Part shown: piece by piece, positions 53,394 through 62,027 of the stretch | Layout: each line of letters opens with the position of its first letter | How positions within the stretch are numbered: the stretch's first letter is position 1 | DNA from: Roseateles_B flavus | GTDB lineage: Bacteria; Pseudomonadota; Gammaproteobacteria; Burkholderiales; Burkholderiaceae_C | Assembly (NCBI RefSeq): GCF_039872765.1 | Contig: NZ_JBDPZC010000011.1 | Location: 102,053-166,052, forward strand | DNA: 64,000 nucleotides | Direction: 5' to 3' | Notes under the pieces: model-generated | The model's database searches: none | Told to the model about the DNA's origin: nothing | What the model saw: only the letters and a program-made list of their open reading frames with translations | Program-made: the position numbers and the translations under genes

Positions 53394-54509
53394 ATGTCAG
53401 CGAACGATAGCTCCAGGCCGCAGAGCGCCGAGACCGGCACGCCCCTGCTGCACCAGATCCGCGAACACCTGGCCGATGAGGGTTGGTGGCCCTTCGACCG
53501 GTTCATGAGCACCGCGCTCTACGCGCCGGAGCACGGCTATTACAGCGGCGGCCGCCAGAAGTTCGGCCTGCTGCCGGACAGCGGCTCCGACTTCGTCACC
53601 GCGCCCGAGCTCTCGCCCCTTTTCGGCCAGGCCCTGGCGGCCCAGGTGGCTCAGGCCCTGAGCCAGACGGCGACCGACGAGGTCTGGGAGTTCGGCGCAG
53701 GGACCGGCGCGCTGGCGGAGCAGCTACTCTCGACCCTGGGCGATGCAGTGCGCCGCTATGTGATCGTCGACCTCTCCGGCACCTTGCGCGCGCGGCAGGC
53801 CGAGCGGCTCAGGCCCTGGGCCCACAAGGTGGTCTGGCTGGATGCGCTGCCTGAGCGTTTCTGCGGCGTGGTGGTGGGCAACGAGGTGCTGGACGCCATG
53901 CCAGTGCAGCTCATCCGCTATGACGGCCGGCAGTGGCTGGAGCGCGGCGTGGTGCGCGAGGGTGAGGGCCTGGGCTGGGCCGACCGGCCGACGCCCCTGC
54001 AGCCGCCCTGCGCGCCGCCGGATGGCTTCGTGCCCGGCTTCCTCACCGAGCTGCACGCCCAGGCGGAGGCCTTCGTGCGGACCCTCGCGGCGCAGCTGGA
54101 ACGCGGCGCCGCCTTCTTCATCGACTACGGCTTTCCCGAGGCCGAGTACTACCACCCCCAGCGCAGCGGCGGCACGCTGATGTGCCATTACCTGCACCAG
54201 GCCGATCCCGACCCGCTGCAGCGCGTGGGCAACAAGGACATCACCGCCCACGTCAACTTCACCGGCATCGCCCTGGCCGGCCAGGACGCCGGCCTGCAGG
54301 TGCTGGGCTACACCAGCCAGGCCAACTTCCTCATCAACTGCGGGCTGATCGAGCTGATGGCCCGGGCCTCGCTGCCCGCGCGGACCATGGCGCACAAGCT
54401 GCTGGCCGAGCATGAGATGGGCGAGCTCTTCAAGGTGATCGGCTTCGTGGCTGGGCCGGAGTTCGAGGCCATCGGCTTCAGCCGCGGGGACCGCAGCCAC
54501 ACGCTCTGA
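53394..54509 (+). CDS. SAM-dependent methyltransferase, MidA/NDUFAF7 family (DUF185)
   Basis: A 371-residue protein of the COG1565 family. YYSGGRQKFGLLPDSGSDFVTAPELSPLFG and the SAM-binding VWEFGAGTGALAEQLL are diagnostic, with VVVGNEVLDAMPVQ later. The eukaryotic homologue NDUFAF7 methylates an Arg of a complex I subunit; the bacterial substrate is not established. It is convergent with cca. Confidence 0.93.
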   Translation: MSANDSSRPQSAETGTPLLHQIREHLADEGWWPFDRFMSTALYAPEHGYYSGGRQKFGLLPDSGSDFVTAPELSPLFGQALAAQVAQALSQTATDEVWEFGAGTGALAEQLLSTLGDAVRRYVIVDLSGTLRARQAERLRPWAHKVVWLDALPERFCGVVVGNEVLDAMPVQLIRYDGRQWLERGVVREGEGLGWADRPTPLQPPCAPPDGFVPGFLTELHAQAEAFVRTLAAQLERGAAFFIDYGFPEAEYYHPQRSGGTLMCHYLHQADPDPLQRVGNKDITAHVNFTGIALAGQDAGLQVLGYTSQANFLINCGLIELMARASLPARTMAHKLLAEHEMGELFKVIGFVAGPEFEAIGFSRGDRSHTL

Positions 54510-54544
54510 CGAGCCCCGGACAAGGGCCCGCCAGACAGGCAGCA

Positions 54545-55765
54545 TCAGCCGGCTGCCTTCAGCGCCGCCAGCCTGGCGTGATGGATCGCCTGGCCGATGG
54601 CCGGGCCCTTCAGCCCGCGGGCGAGGGCTTCGGCACTGATGGCGGCCTGGTCCAGGGCCTGCAGACGCCGGAGGTCGGCGGCGAGCCGCTCGCGCTGCGG
54701 ATAGGGTCTTGCCTGCAGGCCGGCGCGGCCGCGGGCATCGCACTCGCAGGCCCACAGCAGCTGCCCGAAGCGCTCCGGGCGGCGCCAGGCGTCGCAACGG
54801 TCCAGCAGGCGCAGGCGGGCCTCGGGGCTGAAGCTTTCGCTCTGGTGGACGTGGGTGTGCTCGCGCGCCACCAGTTCGGCCAGCTCGCGGGCCTCGGTGG
54901 GCACGCGCCAGCGCTCGCTCAGTGCCCGGCTGAGGCGCTCGCTGCGCACCTCGTGAGCGATGTGACGCGGCCATTCCTCGGGCGGCGTCCCGCCCTTGCC
55001 CAGGTCATGGCACAGGCAGGCGTAACGCACTGGCAGTGGTGCGTCCATCGCCGCGCATTGGTCCAGCACCAGCAGCAGGTGCGCGCCGGTGTCGATTTCC
55101 GGATGGTGCTGTTCGGGCTGGGGCACGCCGAAGAGCTGGTCCAGCTCCGGCGCCAGGCGGGCGAGGGCGCCGCACTCGCGCAGCACCTCGATCATGCGCG
55201 AGGGGTGCGCCTCCATGAGCCCGCGTGACAGCTCCTGCCAGACGCGTTCGGCCACCAGGGCGTCCACCTCGCCGGCATCGACCATGGTGCGCATCAGCGT
55301 CAGGGTTTCGGGGGCGACGCTGAAGTCGTGGAAGCGCGCGGCGAAGCGGGCCAGGCGCAGGATGCGCACCGGGTCCTCGGCAAAGGCGGGCGAGACATGG
55401 CGCAGGCAGCGCGCCGCCAGGTCACGCTGGCCACCGTAAGGGTCGATCAGCCGGCCCTGGGCATCGCGGGCCATGGCGTTGATGGTGAGGTCTCGCCGGC
55501 TGAGGTCCTGCTCCAGCGTGACGTCGGGCGCGGCATGGACGCTGAAGCCGTGGTAGCCCGGCGCCGTCTTGCGTTCGGTGCGCGCCAGCGCGTATTCCTC
55601 GTGGCTCCGGGGATGCAGGAAGACCGGGAAGTCCTTGCCCACGGGCTGGAAGCCGCGGTCGAGCATGTCCTGAGGGGTGGCGCCCACCACCACCCAGTCG
55701 TGGTCGCTGACGGGGCGGCCCAGCAGGCTGTCGCGCACGGCGCCGCCGACTTCGTAGATCTCCAT
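54545..55765 (-). CDS. cca: Multifunctional CCA tRNA nucleotidyltransferase
   Basis: A 406-residue class II enzyme that adds or repairs the tRNA 3' CCA end. The N-terminal VGGAVRDSLLG and DHDWVVVG hold the nucleotidyltransferase metal residues. RRDLTINAMA and EDPVRILRLARFAARF follow. A C-terminal HD domain (HLLLVLDQ, CHDLGKG) is present as in the gammaproteobacterial and betaproteobacterial type. It lies 11 bp downstream of a TlpA-like gene. Confidence 0.97.
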   Translation of the reverse strand: MEIYEVGGAVRDSLLGRPVSDHDWVVVGATPQDMLDRGFQPVGKDFPVFLHPRSHEEYALARTERKTAPGYHGFSVHAAPDVTLEQDLSRRDLTINAMARDAQGRLIDPYGGQRDLAARCLRHVSPAFAEDPVRILRLARFAARFHDFSVAPETLTLMRTMVDAGEVDALVAERVWQELSRGLMEAHPSRMIEVLRECGALARLAPELDQLFGVPQPEQHHPEIDTGAHLLLVLDQCAAMDAPLPVRYACLCHDLGKGGTPPEEWPRHIAHEVRSERLSRALSERWRVPTEARELAELVAREHTHVHQSESFSPEARLRLLDRCDAWRRPERFGQLLWACECDARGRAGLQARPYPQRERLAADLRRLQALDQAAISAEALARGLKGPAIGQAIHHARLAALKAAG

Positions 55766-55776
55766 GGCGACGCGGC

Positions 55777-56280
55777 TCAGCCTTGCGCCAGCAGCTTCTC
55801 GATCAGGGCGTGCAGGGCGGCGAAGTCCGGCTCGCCGACGAATCGCTTGACGATCTCGCCCTGCTTGTTGATCAGCACGGTGGTGGGGGTCAGGCGCACA
55901 TCGCCGAACTGCCGGGCGATCTCGCCGGTGTTGTCGATGGCGACGCTGAAGGGCAGCTGCCGGGTCTCGGCGAACGTCGAGACATAGGCCGGAGGGTCAT
56001 AGCTCATGGCCACGGCCAGGGTGTCGAAGCCGCGCTGCTTGAACTTCTCGTGGGTGGCGATGATCTGCGGCATCTCGTGCACGCAGGTCGTGCAGCTCGT
56101 GGCCCAGAAATTCACCAGCATGACCTTGCCCTGCCAGTTCGTCGAATCCAGCTTCTGCCCGTTCAGCAGCACATAGCTGACGGCGGGCGCCTTCTGGGTC
56201 GAGAGCAGGCTCTGATAGCCGAGCACGCCGGCTCCGGCAAGGGCGGCGACAAGAAGGGCGGGAATGACGAAGCGGCGCAT
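55777..56280 (-). CDS. TlpA-family membrane-anchored thioredoxin
   Basis: A 167-residue periplasmic thiol-disulphide protein. An uncleaved N-terminal helix (about residues 3-25) anchors it, and a TlpA/AhpC-TSA-like domain follows with the redox site ATSCTTCVHEM (CTTC). LTPTTVLINKQGEIV contains the cis-Pro. The ATG giving MRRFVIPALL was preferred over an upstream start that lacks hydrophobic character. It may support cytochrome or disulphide maturation. Confidence 0.9.
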   Translation of the reverse strand: MRRFVIPALLVAALAGAGVLGYQSLLSTQKAPAVSYVLLNGQKLDSTNWQGKVMLVNFWATSCTTCVHEMPQIIATHEKFKQRGFDTLAVAMSYDPPAYVSTFAETRQLPFSVAIDNTGEIARQFGDVRLTPTTVLINKQGEIVKRFVGEPDFAALHALIEKLLAQG

Positions 56281-56384
56281 GGCAGGCAGCATCCAGGATG
56301 GCAGGCGCCCAGTGTAGGACAGCGGGCGTGGGCAGGTCCTGCGCAGGGGCAAGAAGCGCGCGGCCGCCGGTCTGGTCCGAGGGA

Positions 56385-57587
56385 CTACAGCGACTTCGAG
56401 AGCTCGAACAGCAGCATGGCCGGCAGGGCCTCGGCCAGGCTGCCACGGGCGATGCGGGCCATGCCGTCGGCGGTGGCGCTGGAGAGCTGGGTGAGGTGGG
56501 CGGCTTCCTGGACCTCGATGAAGCAGAAGTCCGCCACGTCGCGAACGATGCCGGTCTTGAGTGCCTCGAGATCGCTGCCGCGCTGCGAGCTCTCGAAGAT
56601 CACCGCGTGGGGCAGGCCCTCCATGCAGAAGTGCTGGGCCTCGGCCATGGTGTTCACCACGTCGATGATCAGGCCCATGTGCCGCACGGCATCCTGGATC
56701 TGCCCCCGCAGCTCGCGCCGCGGCGAGACGATCAGCAGGTGGCTGCCCGCCAGCGGCTTGGAGTTGGACGAGTTGGCGAACTCCCGCGCGTCGGGCATGC
56801 CCCAGCCTTCGGACGGCTCGGGCTGCGGGGCGCCGGGCTCGTCCAGCAGGGTGTGAGGGAACTCGAGGGTCAGCTCGGTGATGCCGGCTTCATGCTCTCG
56901 CAAGGGCTGCAGGCCCATGGTCAGCGCCGTCTGCTCCAGCAGGCGCCAGGCCAGGGAGTTCAGGGCGGCGGGGAGCTCCTCCTCGCGCGCATCGTCGACC
57001 AGGTCCAGCGAGCGGTGCGCGAAGCGGCAGATCAGCCGGGCGCGCGCTGGCCAGGGGCTGAGGTCCAGGCGGAAGTCCACCGAGGAATGCGTGCAGGCCA
57101 GCGCCCAGTCCAGCAGGGCATTGAGCAGGGCGAAGAGCAGGGCGCCGTCCCCCAGCACGTCGGCTGGTTTCAGCACCTGGCGAATCTGGATGCCGCGGGC
57201 CAGGGCCTCGCGGCTGCGGTGGGCCAGCACGCCACGCAGCATCTGGGTGAGCTGCAGGCGTTCCTTGGACAGGCGCAGCTTGCCCGACGCCAGGCGTGCG
57301 AGCTGCTGGCCCATCATGCCGGCCTCGCGGGCCTGACTGACGCCCTCGCGCAGCGCGCGCAGGCTCTGGCGGTCGATCTGGCCGGTGGCGATGAGCGTGT
57401 GGATGCGCTCCAGAGCCTGGCTCAGCGGGCCGGCGATCTCGGCGCCCAGCTGCTGCACGATGTCCGCCCAGGCCGCGGAATCGGCGCTGGCCGTTGCGGC
57501 GTGGGAGAGGGACTGCTGGCTGTGCTGCATGAAGGCGGGGGCTGGATTCCTGCGGATGACGGATGTCAGTCCGGTCTGGCCTGCCAT
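56385..57587 (-). CDS. Degenerate histidine kinase-like protein with receiver-like C-terminus
   Basis: A 400-residue soluble protein. Residues 40-120 are helical, resembling a dimerisation domain, but lack an HExxx phospho-acceptor. Residues 130-265 look like a reduced GHKL ATPase (LLFALLNALLDWALACTH in the N-box position), without clear G-boxes. Residues 280-400 resemble a receiver (SHLLIVSPRRELRGQI) whose phosphoacceptor position reads VIFESS, with no Asp. It is probably a pseudo-kinase or scaffold. An ATG at 57530 is an alternative start. No named family is recognised. Confidence 0.62.
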   Translation of the reverse strand: MAGQTGLTSVIRRNPAPAFMQHSQQSLSHAATASADSAAWADIVQQLGAEIAGPLSQALERIHTLIATGQIDRQSLRALREGVSQAREAGMMGQQLARLASGKLRLSKERLQLTQMLRGVLAHRSREALARGIQIRQVLKPADVLGDGALLFALLNALLDWALACTHSSVDFRLDLSPWPARARLICRFAHRSLDLVDDAREEELPAALNSLAWRLLEQTALTMGLQPLREHEAGITELTLEFPHTLLDEPGAPQPEPSEGWGMPDAREFANSSNSKPLAGSHLLIVSPRRELRGQIQDAVRHMGLIIDVVNTMAEAQHFCMEGLPHAVIFESSQRGSDLEALKTGIVRDVADFCFIEVQEAAHLTQLSSATADGMARIARGSLAEALPAMLLFELSKSL

Positions 57588-57719
57588 GGTTGGCAGTCTG
57601 GCCTGCAGCGTCCATCCCGTGACTCGGGGGCCGGTGCCGCAGGCCCTGGTGCAGGATTGTGAAAGCCGGCGCCTCCAGCGGGCCTGGGATCAGCCCTTCC
57701 CTCAGCCTGGGGGGCTGCG

Positions 57720-58436
57720 TCACGATTTGGGGCGGGCCTGCGCCGCGGCCAGCAGGCAGTCCAGCAAGGCCTCGGGGGCGCTGATCATGGCGTCATGCCC
57801 GGTGGCGATCTCGTCGACGATCCAGCCAGGCTCGCTGCGCACCCGCTGGCGGCTGGCGGCGATGGTGGCCAGGGCGGGCTCGGTGCAATCGATGAAGCGG
57901 CGCGGCAGGCGGGCCCAGCGCTCGGCGTCATAGGGCAGGGCCTGGTCATAGACGCCGCCGGGGTGGGCGGTCTGGCGGCGTTCGACCCAGGCGGCATCGT
58001 CTGCGGCCAGGCCAAAGAGGCTGGGGGGCGCAGGCGGCAGCACGCCCAGCTGGGCGATGAGGGCGCGGCGCTGGGCCTGCGTGTCCGGGCTGTGGCGGCT
58101 GGACCAGGCGTCGCCCGTCCAGGGCACGACGGCATCCAGATAGACCAGCTGGCCGATGCGATCGTGCAGCCGGTCCGCCACGCCGGTGATCACCATGCCG
58201 GCGTAGCTGTGGCCGACGAGGATGCAGTCCTGCAGCTCCTCGGCCTCGATCACGGCGGCGACGTCCTGGATGTGGGTGTCCAGGGTGATGCCCGCCGGCC
58301 CGAGATGGGCACGCTCGCCCACGCCGCTGAGGCTCACGGCAAAGGCCCGGTGGCCGGCCTTCCACAGCGCCGGCAGGATGCGTTTCCAGCACCAGGCGCC
58401 ATGCCAGGCACCGTGGACCAGGACAAAGTCGCTCAT
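57720..58436 (-). CDS. Alpha/beta hydrolase (esterase/hydroxynitrile lyase-like)
   Basis: A 238-residue hydrolase of the SABP2/hydroxynitrile lyase-like group. FVLVHGAWHGAWCWK is the start signature, LVGHSYAGMVITG the nucleophile elbow, and the catalytic His lies in ATGHDAMIS. The substrate is unknown. It overlaps the end of the upstream CoA-transferase gene by 4 bp, so both belong to one operon. Confidence 0.9.
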   Translation of the reverse strand: MSDFVLVHGAWHGAWCWKRILPALWKAGHRAFAVSLSGVGERAHLGPAGITLDTHIQDVAAVIEAEELQDCILVGHSYAGMVITGVADRLHDRIGQLVYLDAVVPWTGDAWSSRHSPDTQAQRRALIAQLGVLPPAPPSLFGLAADDAAWVERRQTAHPGGVYDQALPYDAERWARLPRRFIDCTEPALATIAASRQRVRSEPGWIVDEIATGHDAMISAPEALLDCLLAAAQARPKS

Positions 58437-59689
58437 CCGATCACTCCTTGTTCGCGCAGGGCCTGGACTTCGGCAGGCGTCATGCCTGCCTCGCCCAGCA
58501 GCTCGTCCGTGTGCTGGCCCAGCAGGGGCGGGGGGCGCCGGTACTGCACCGGCGTGGCCGACAGCTTGATCGGATTGGCGACCAGCTGCAGTTGATCGCT
58601 CAGGGGGTGAGCCATGGGCACGGTCATGCCGCGGGCCTGGACCTGGGGGTCGGCAAAGACCTCGTCCAGGTTGTTGATCGCGCCGCAGGGCACCTTGGCG
58701 GCCTCCAGCTGGCCCAGCCAGTGCTGGCGGGGCTGCAGGCGCAGGGCCTCGGCGATCAGCGGGACGAGTTCGGCGCGGTGGCGCACGCGGTCGGCGTTGC
58801 GCAGGAAGCGCGGGTCCGTGGCCCACTCGGGATGGCCGGCGATTTCGCAGAACTTGGCGTACTGCTTGTCATTGCCCACGGCGAGGATCAGGTGGCCGTC
58901 GAGGGTCTCGAAGACCTGGTAGGGCACGATATTGGCGTGCGCATTGCCCATGCGGCCCGGCGCCTTGCCGGTGCAGAGGTAGTTGGCGCCGAGGTTTGCC
59001 AGCATGGCCACCTGGGTGTCCAGCAGGGCCATGTCGATGACCTGACCCTGGCCGGTGAGGTCCCGGTGGCGCAGCGCGGCAAGGATGGCCACGGTGGCAT
59101 AGAGCCCGGTGAACAGGTCGGCCACTGCCACGCCCACCTTCTGCGGCCCGCCGCCCGGCAGGTCGTCGCGCTCGCCGGTCACGCTCATCAGGCCGCCCAT
59201 GCCCTGGATGGCGTAGTCGTAGCCGGCGCGGTCGCGGTAGGGGCCTGTCTGGCCGAATCCGGTGATGGAGCACACCACCAGGCCTGGCTTGAGCGCCAGC
59301 AGGCTTTGCGCATCGAGGCCGTAGCGGGCGAGGTCCCCCACCTTGAAGTTCTCGACCAGCACGTCCGCCTGCAGCGCCAGCCTGCGGATCAGGGCCTGGC
59401 CCTCCGGGTGGGCGATGTCGACGGTGATGGAGCGCTTGTTGCGGTTGGCACCCAGGAAATAGGCGGCTTCGCTGCTGTCCTGGCCGTCCGCAGTCTTGAG
59501 ATAGGGCGGACCCCAGGCACGGGTGTCGTCGCCGCTGTCGGGGCGCTCGACCTTGATGACGTTGGCGCCGAGGTCGGCCAGGGTCTGGGTGCACCAGGGG
59601 CCTGCCAGCACGCGGGAGAGGTCCAGCACGGTGACGCCACGGAGGGCGCCAGGCGGCAGGGCCGCCAGGGAGGGGGTCGGGTCTTGCAT
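58433..59689 (-). CDS. CaiB/BaiF family III CoA-transferase
   Basis: A 418-residue CoA-transferase of family III. VLDLSRVLAGPWCTQTLADLGANVIKVE, the KRSITVD segment, LVENFKVGDLARYGL and GYDYAIQGMGGLMS, whose Asp fits the catalytic residue, are family hallmarks. It moves CoA between acyl groups; donor and acceptor cannot be told from sequence. The stop overlaps the downstream hydrolase start (ATGA). Confidence 0.93.
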   Translation of the reverse strand: MQDPTPSLAALPPGALRGVTVLDLSRVLAGPWCTQTLADLGANVIKVERPDSGDDTRAWGPPYLKTADGQDSSEAAYFLGANRNKRSITVDIAHPEGQALIRRLALQADVLVENFKVGDLARYGLDAQSLLALKPGLVVCSITGFGQTGPYRDRAGYDYAIQGMGGLMSVTGERDDLPGGGPQKVGVAVADLFTGLYATVAILAALRHRDLTGQGQVIDMALLDTQVAMLANLGANYLCTGKAPGRMGNAHANIVPYQVFETLDGHLILAVGNDKQYAKFCEIAGHPEWATDPRFLRNADRVRHRAELVPLIAEALRLQPRQHWLGQLEAAKVPCGAINNLDEVFADPQVQARGMTVPMAHPLSDQLQLVANPIKLSATPVQYRRPPPLLGQHTDELLGEAGMTPAEVQALREQGVIG

Positions 59690-59741
59690 GGGCGGATTGT
59701 GACTGCCGCTCGCGAGGCTGCCATCCCTCGATAATGCGAGG

Positions 59742-60254
59742 ATGACACCGCTCAAGACGCCCCCGCGCGCGGGCCTTCTGGCCTGCCTGCTCCTGCTGGG
59801 CGCCTGTGCGCCCTCGCTGAACTGGCGCGAGGTACGGCCCGAAGGCAGTGGCGCGGAGCTGATGTTCCCCTGCAAGCCTGAGCAGGCCCGTCGTCCCGCG
59901 AGTGCGCAGGAGCCGGCCATGGGGCTGGCGGTGTGCCGCGCGGGCGAGCTGGGCTTCTCCCTGAGCTGGTCCGAGATGCCCAGGCCAGACATGGTCGGGC
60001 CCGCCTTGCATGCCATGGGAGAAGGGCTGCGGCAGCGGTTGAAGGCGCCTGAGGCCGCCTGGCAGGCCTTGCAGCTGCCGGGCATGACGCCGCGGCCGGA
60101 GTCGGGGCAGCAGGCCTTGATCGGTCCGGGGCAGAAGGCGCGGCAGGCGCTGTTCTCCCGCGGGCTCAAGGTCTATCAGCTGGTCATGCTGGGCCCCAAG
60201 GACGACGAGCTCGCCTGGCAGAACTTCGTGGCTTCGGTGAGATTGCCTCAGTGA
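59742..60254 (+). CDS. Hypothetical lipoprotein
   Basis: A 170-residue lipoprotein with a clear signal and the lipobox LGAC. The mature part has two further Cys (in FPCKPEQ and AVCRAGE) that may form a disulphide, and ends in WQNFVASVRLPQ. The function is not recognised. It precedes the phosphotransfer genes by 49 bp and is divergent from the CoA-transferase gene. Confidence 0.75.
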   Translation: MTPLKTPPRAGLLACLLLLGACAPSLNWREVRPEGSGAELMFPCKPEQARRPASAQEPAMGLAVCRAGELGFSLSWSEMPRPDMVGPALHAMGEGLRQRLKAPEAAWQALQLPGMTPRPESGQQALIGPGQKARQALFSRGLKVYQLVMLGPKDDELAWQNFVASVRLPQ

Positions 60255-60303
60255 GGGGCTTGTCTCGGGTCGCGCTGGCGCCGTGCCCGCTGATAATGAG
60301 CCC

Positions 60304-60711
60304 ATGACCGGCTTGCTGCTCATCGCCCACGCTCCTCTGGCCTCGGCCCTCAAGGCCGTGGCGGAGCACACCTTTCCCCATTGCGCCACCCAGCTGTCCG
60401 TGCTGGACGTGACGACGGACATGTCGGCGGATGACGTCGAGCAGCGCGGCCGCGCCCTGATCCTGCAGGCCGGCCACGAGGACGTGCTGGTGCTGACCGA
60501 CGTCTACGGCGCGACCCCCAGCAACGCTGCCCAGCGGCTGGCCGATGTCCAGGGGCATGTGCGCGTGCTCAGTGGCGTCAACGTCCCCATGCTGTGGCGC
60601 AGCCTCTGCTACGCCCATGAGCCGCTGGCGGCGCTCGTGCAGCGCGCCAGCCAGGGCGCCACGCAGGGCGTGGTGCTCAGCGAATTGCCCTCCAACCCCG
60701 CGGACCGATGA
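60304..60711 (+). CDS. PTS EIIA component of mannose type
   Basis: A 135-residue EIIA(Man)-like phosphocarrier. The phospho-acceptor is His9 in GLLLIAHAPLA, and LVLTDVYGATPSNAA is family-typical. No EIIB or EIIC transporter gene is visible here. Together with HPr and EI it likely forms a regulatory phosphorelay rather than a sugar importer, as in other betaproteobacteria. It overlaps the HPr gene by 4 bp. Confidence 0.93.
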   Translation: MTGLLLIAHAPLASALKAVAEHTFPHCATQLSVLDVTTDMSADDVEQRGRALILQAGHEDVLVLTDVYGATPSNAAQRLADVQGHVRVLSGVNVPMLWRSLCYAHEPLAALVQRASQGATQGVVLSELPSNPADR

Positions 60712-60977
60712 TCAAGACGACCCTCACCATCAGCAACAAGCTGGGCCTGCATGCCCGCGCATCGGCCAAGCTGACCAAACTGGCTGGCGCCTATCAATGT
60801 GAGGTTTTCCTGAGCCGCGGCAGCCGCCGCGTCAATGCCAAGAGCATCATGGGCGTCATGATGCTGGCCGCCGGGATTGGCTCCCAGGTCGAGCTGGAAA
60901 CCGACGGCCCGGACGAACAGGCCGCCCAGGACGCCATCACGGCCCTGGTCAACGACAAGTTCGGCGAAGGCGAGTGA
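60708..60977 (+). CDS. ptsH: HPr phosphocarrier protein
   Basis: An 89-residue HPr. The phosphohistidine is His15 (GLHARASAKL), and the regulatory Ser46 is in NAKSIMGVMML, a form that HPr kinase could modify. It accepts phosphate from EI and passes it to the EIIA encoded just upstream. An acyltransferase on the opposite strand separates it from ptsI. Confidence 0.97.
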   Translation: MIKTTLTISNKLGLHARASAKLTKLAGAYQCEVFLSRGSRRVNAKSIMGVMMLAAGIGSQVELETDGPDEQAAQDAITALVNDKFGEGE

Positions 60978-61020
60978 GCCTTGCGGCGTCCGGCTGGGCC
61001 GGGCGCCGCGTCCACCCGGC

Positions 61021-61875
61021 TCAGGACGCCGCGCCCAGGAAGTGGCGGCGGTAGCGTGCCGGCAGGTCGTCGATGCGCATGAGCATGGGCAGGTCGGCCG
61101 TGTTGAAGTCCGGATCCCACGCCGGGCGCCCCAGGATGCGCGCACCGCAGCGCAGATAGCCCTTGATCAGGGGCGGCGGCTCGACCGCCAGGTCCTGGCG
61201 CAGTTCATCCACCGGCAGCGCCAGCTTGGGCGCCACCTGCCATTGCTCGGGTGCCATGTGGCTGTCCTTGAGCTGGTGCCAGAGGCTGGCGGCGTAGTGG
61301 CCGCCATCTCGCATGCTGACGCTGGCGCAGCCGATCATGGTGTCGAGCTGGTTGCGCACCATGAATTCCGCCAGCGCGCCCCACAGGGCCATGATGGCGC
61401 CGCCGGAACGGTGCTCGGCATGCACGCAGGAGCGGCCCAGCTCCACCATGCGCGGGCGCAGGGCGCGAAGGGGGGCAAGATCGAATTCCGTCTCGCTGTA
61501 GAGCCCGCCGGCGCGCAGTGCGGCCTCAGGCGTCAGCACGCGGTAGGTGCCGATGACCTGGGCACTGTGGCCGTCCGCGGAGAGGGCGCGCACCAGCAGG
61601 TGTTCACAGAAGGGGTCGAAGGCGTCGATGTCGTGGCCGGCGGGCGCATCGGCCGGCGGGCTGAGCCGGGCGCCCATCTCCTCGACGAAGACCTCGTACC
61701 TCAGGCGCTGGGCGGCGCGGATCTCGTCGGGCGTGCACGCCCAGGCCACGTCCAGGCGAGGCTTGCCCTCACCCGTGCCTGTAGTCGGCTGCGCAGCGTC
61801 TGGAAGTGACCTCCGTTCCGCCTTGGGCGGCCGGATTTCCGAGAAAGGCAGGGTGGGCAGGGGGATGTCCCTCAT
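61021..61875 (-). CDS. olsB: GNAT-like acyltransferase, OlsB type (ornithine lipid synthesis)
   Basis: A 284-residue protein with the OlsB/hemolysin-like acyltransferase domain (about 40-260). RLRYEVFVEEMGA, RVLTPEAA, VELGRSCVHAEHRSGGAIMALWGAL and MIGCASVSMRDGG are characteristic of L-ornithine N-alpha-acyltransferase, which makes lyso-ornithine lipid. The product is a phosphorus-free membrane lipid; no olsA-like gene lies nearby, so the pathway is not confirmed here. The ATG giving MRDIPLPTLP is used. It is inverted between ptsH and ptsI. Confidence 0.82.
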   Translation of the reverse strand: MRDIPLPTLPFSEIRPPKAERRSLPDAAQPTTGTGEGKPRLDVAWACTPDEIRAAQRLRYEVFVEEMGARLSPPADAPAGHDIDAFDPFCEHLLVRALSADGHSAQVIGTYRVLTPEAALRAGGLYSETEFDLAPLRALRPRMVELGRSCVHAEHRSGGAIMALWGALAEFMVRNQLDTMIGCASVSMRDGGHYAASLWHQLKDSHMAPEQWQVAPKLALPVDELRQDLAVEPPPLIKGYLRCGARILGRPAWDPDFNTADLPMLMRIDDLPARYRRHFLGAAS

Positions 61876-62027
61876 GGGTGGCCTCGTCGTGCTGTGACGG
61901 TCGCCATGCTCGGCGCTGGGCGTGACGTGCCCATGACTGCATCTTGACGTTGACATGACAGCCCCAGAGCGGCACTTTGCCCGTTCGGCGCAGGAGCCGG
62001 GTGACAGGCGGCTGCTACAGTCGGCGC

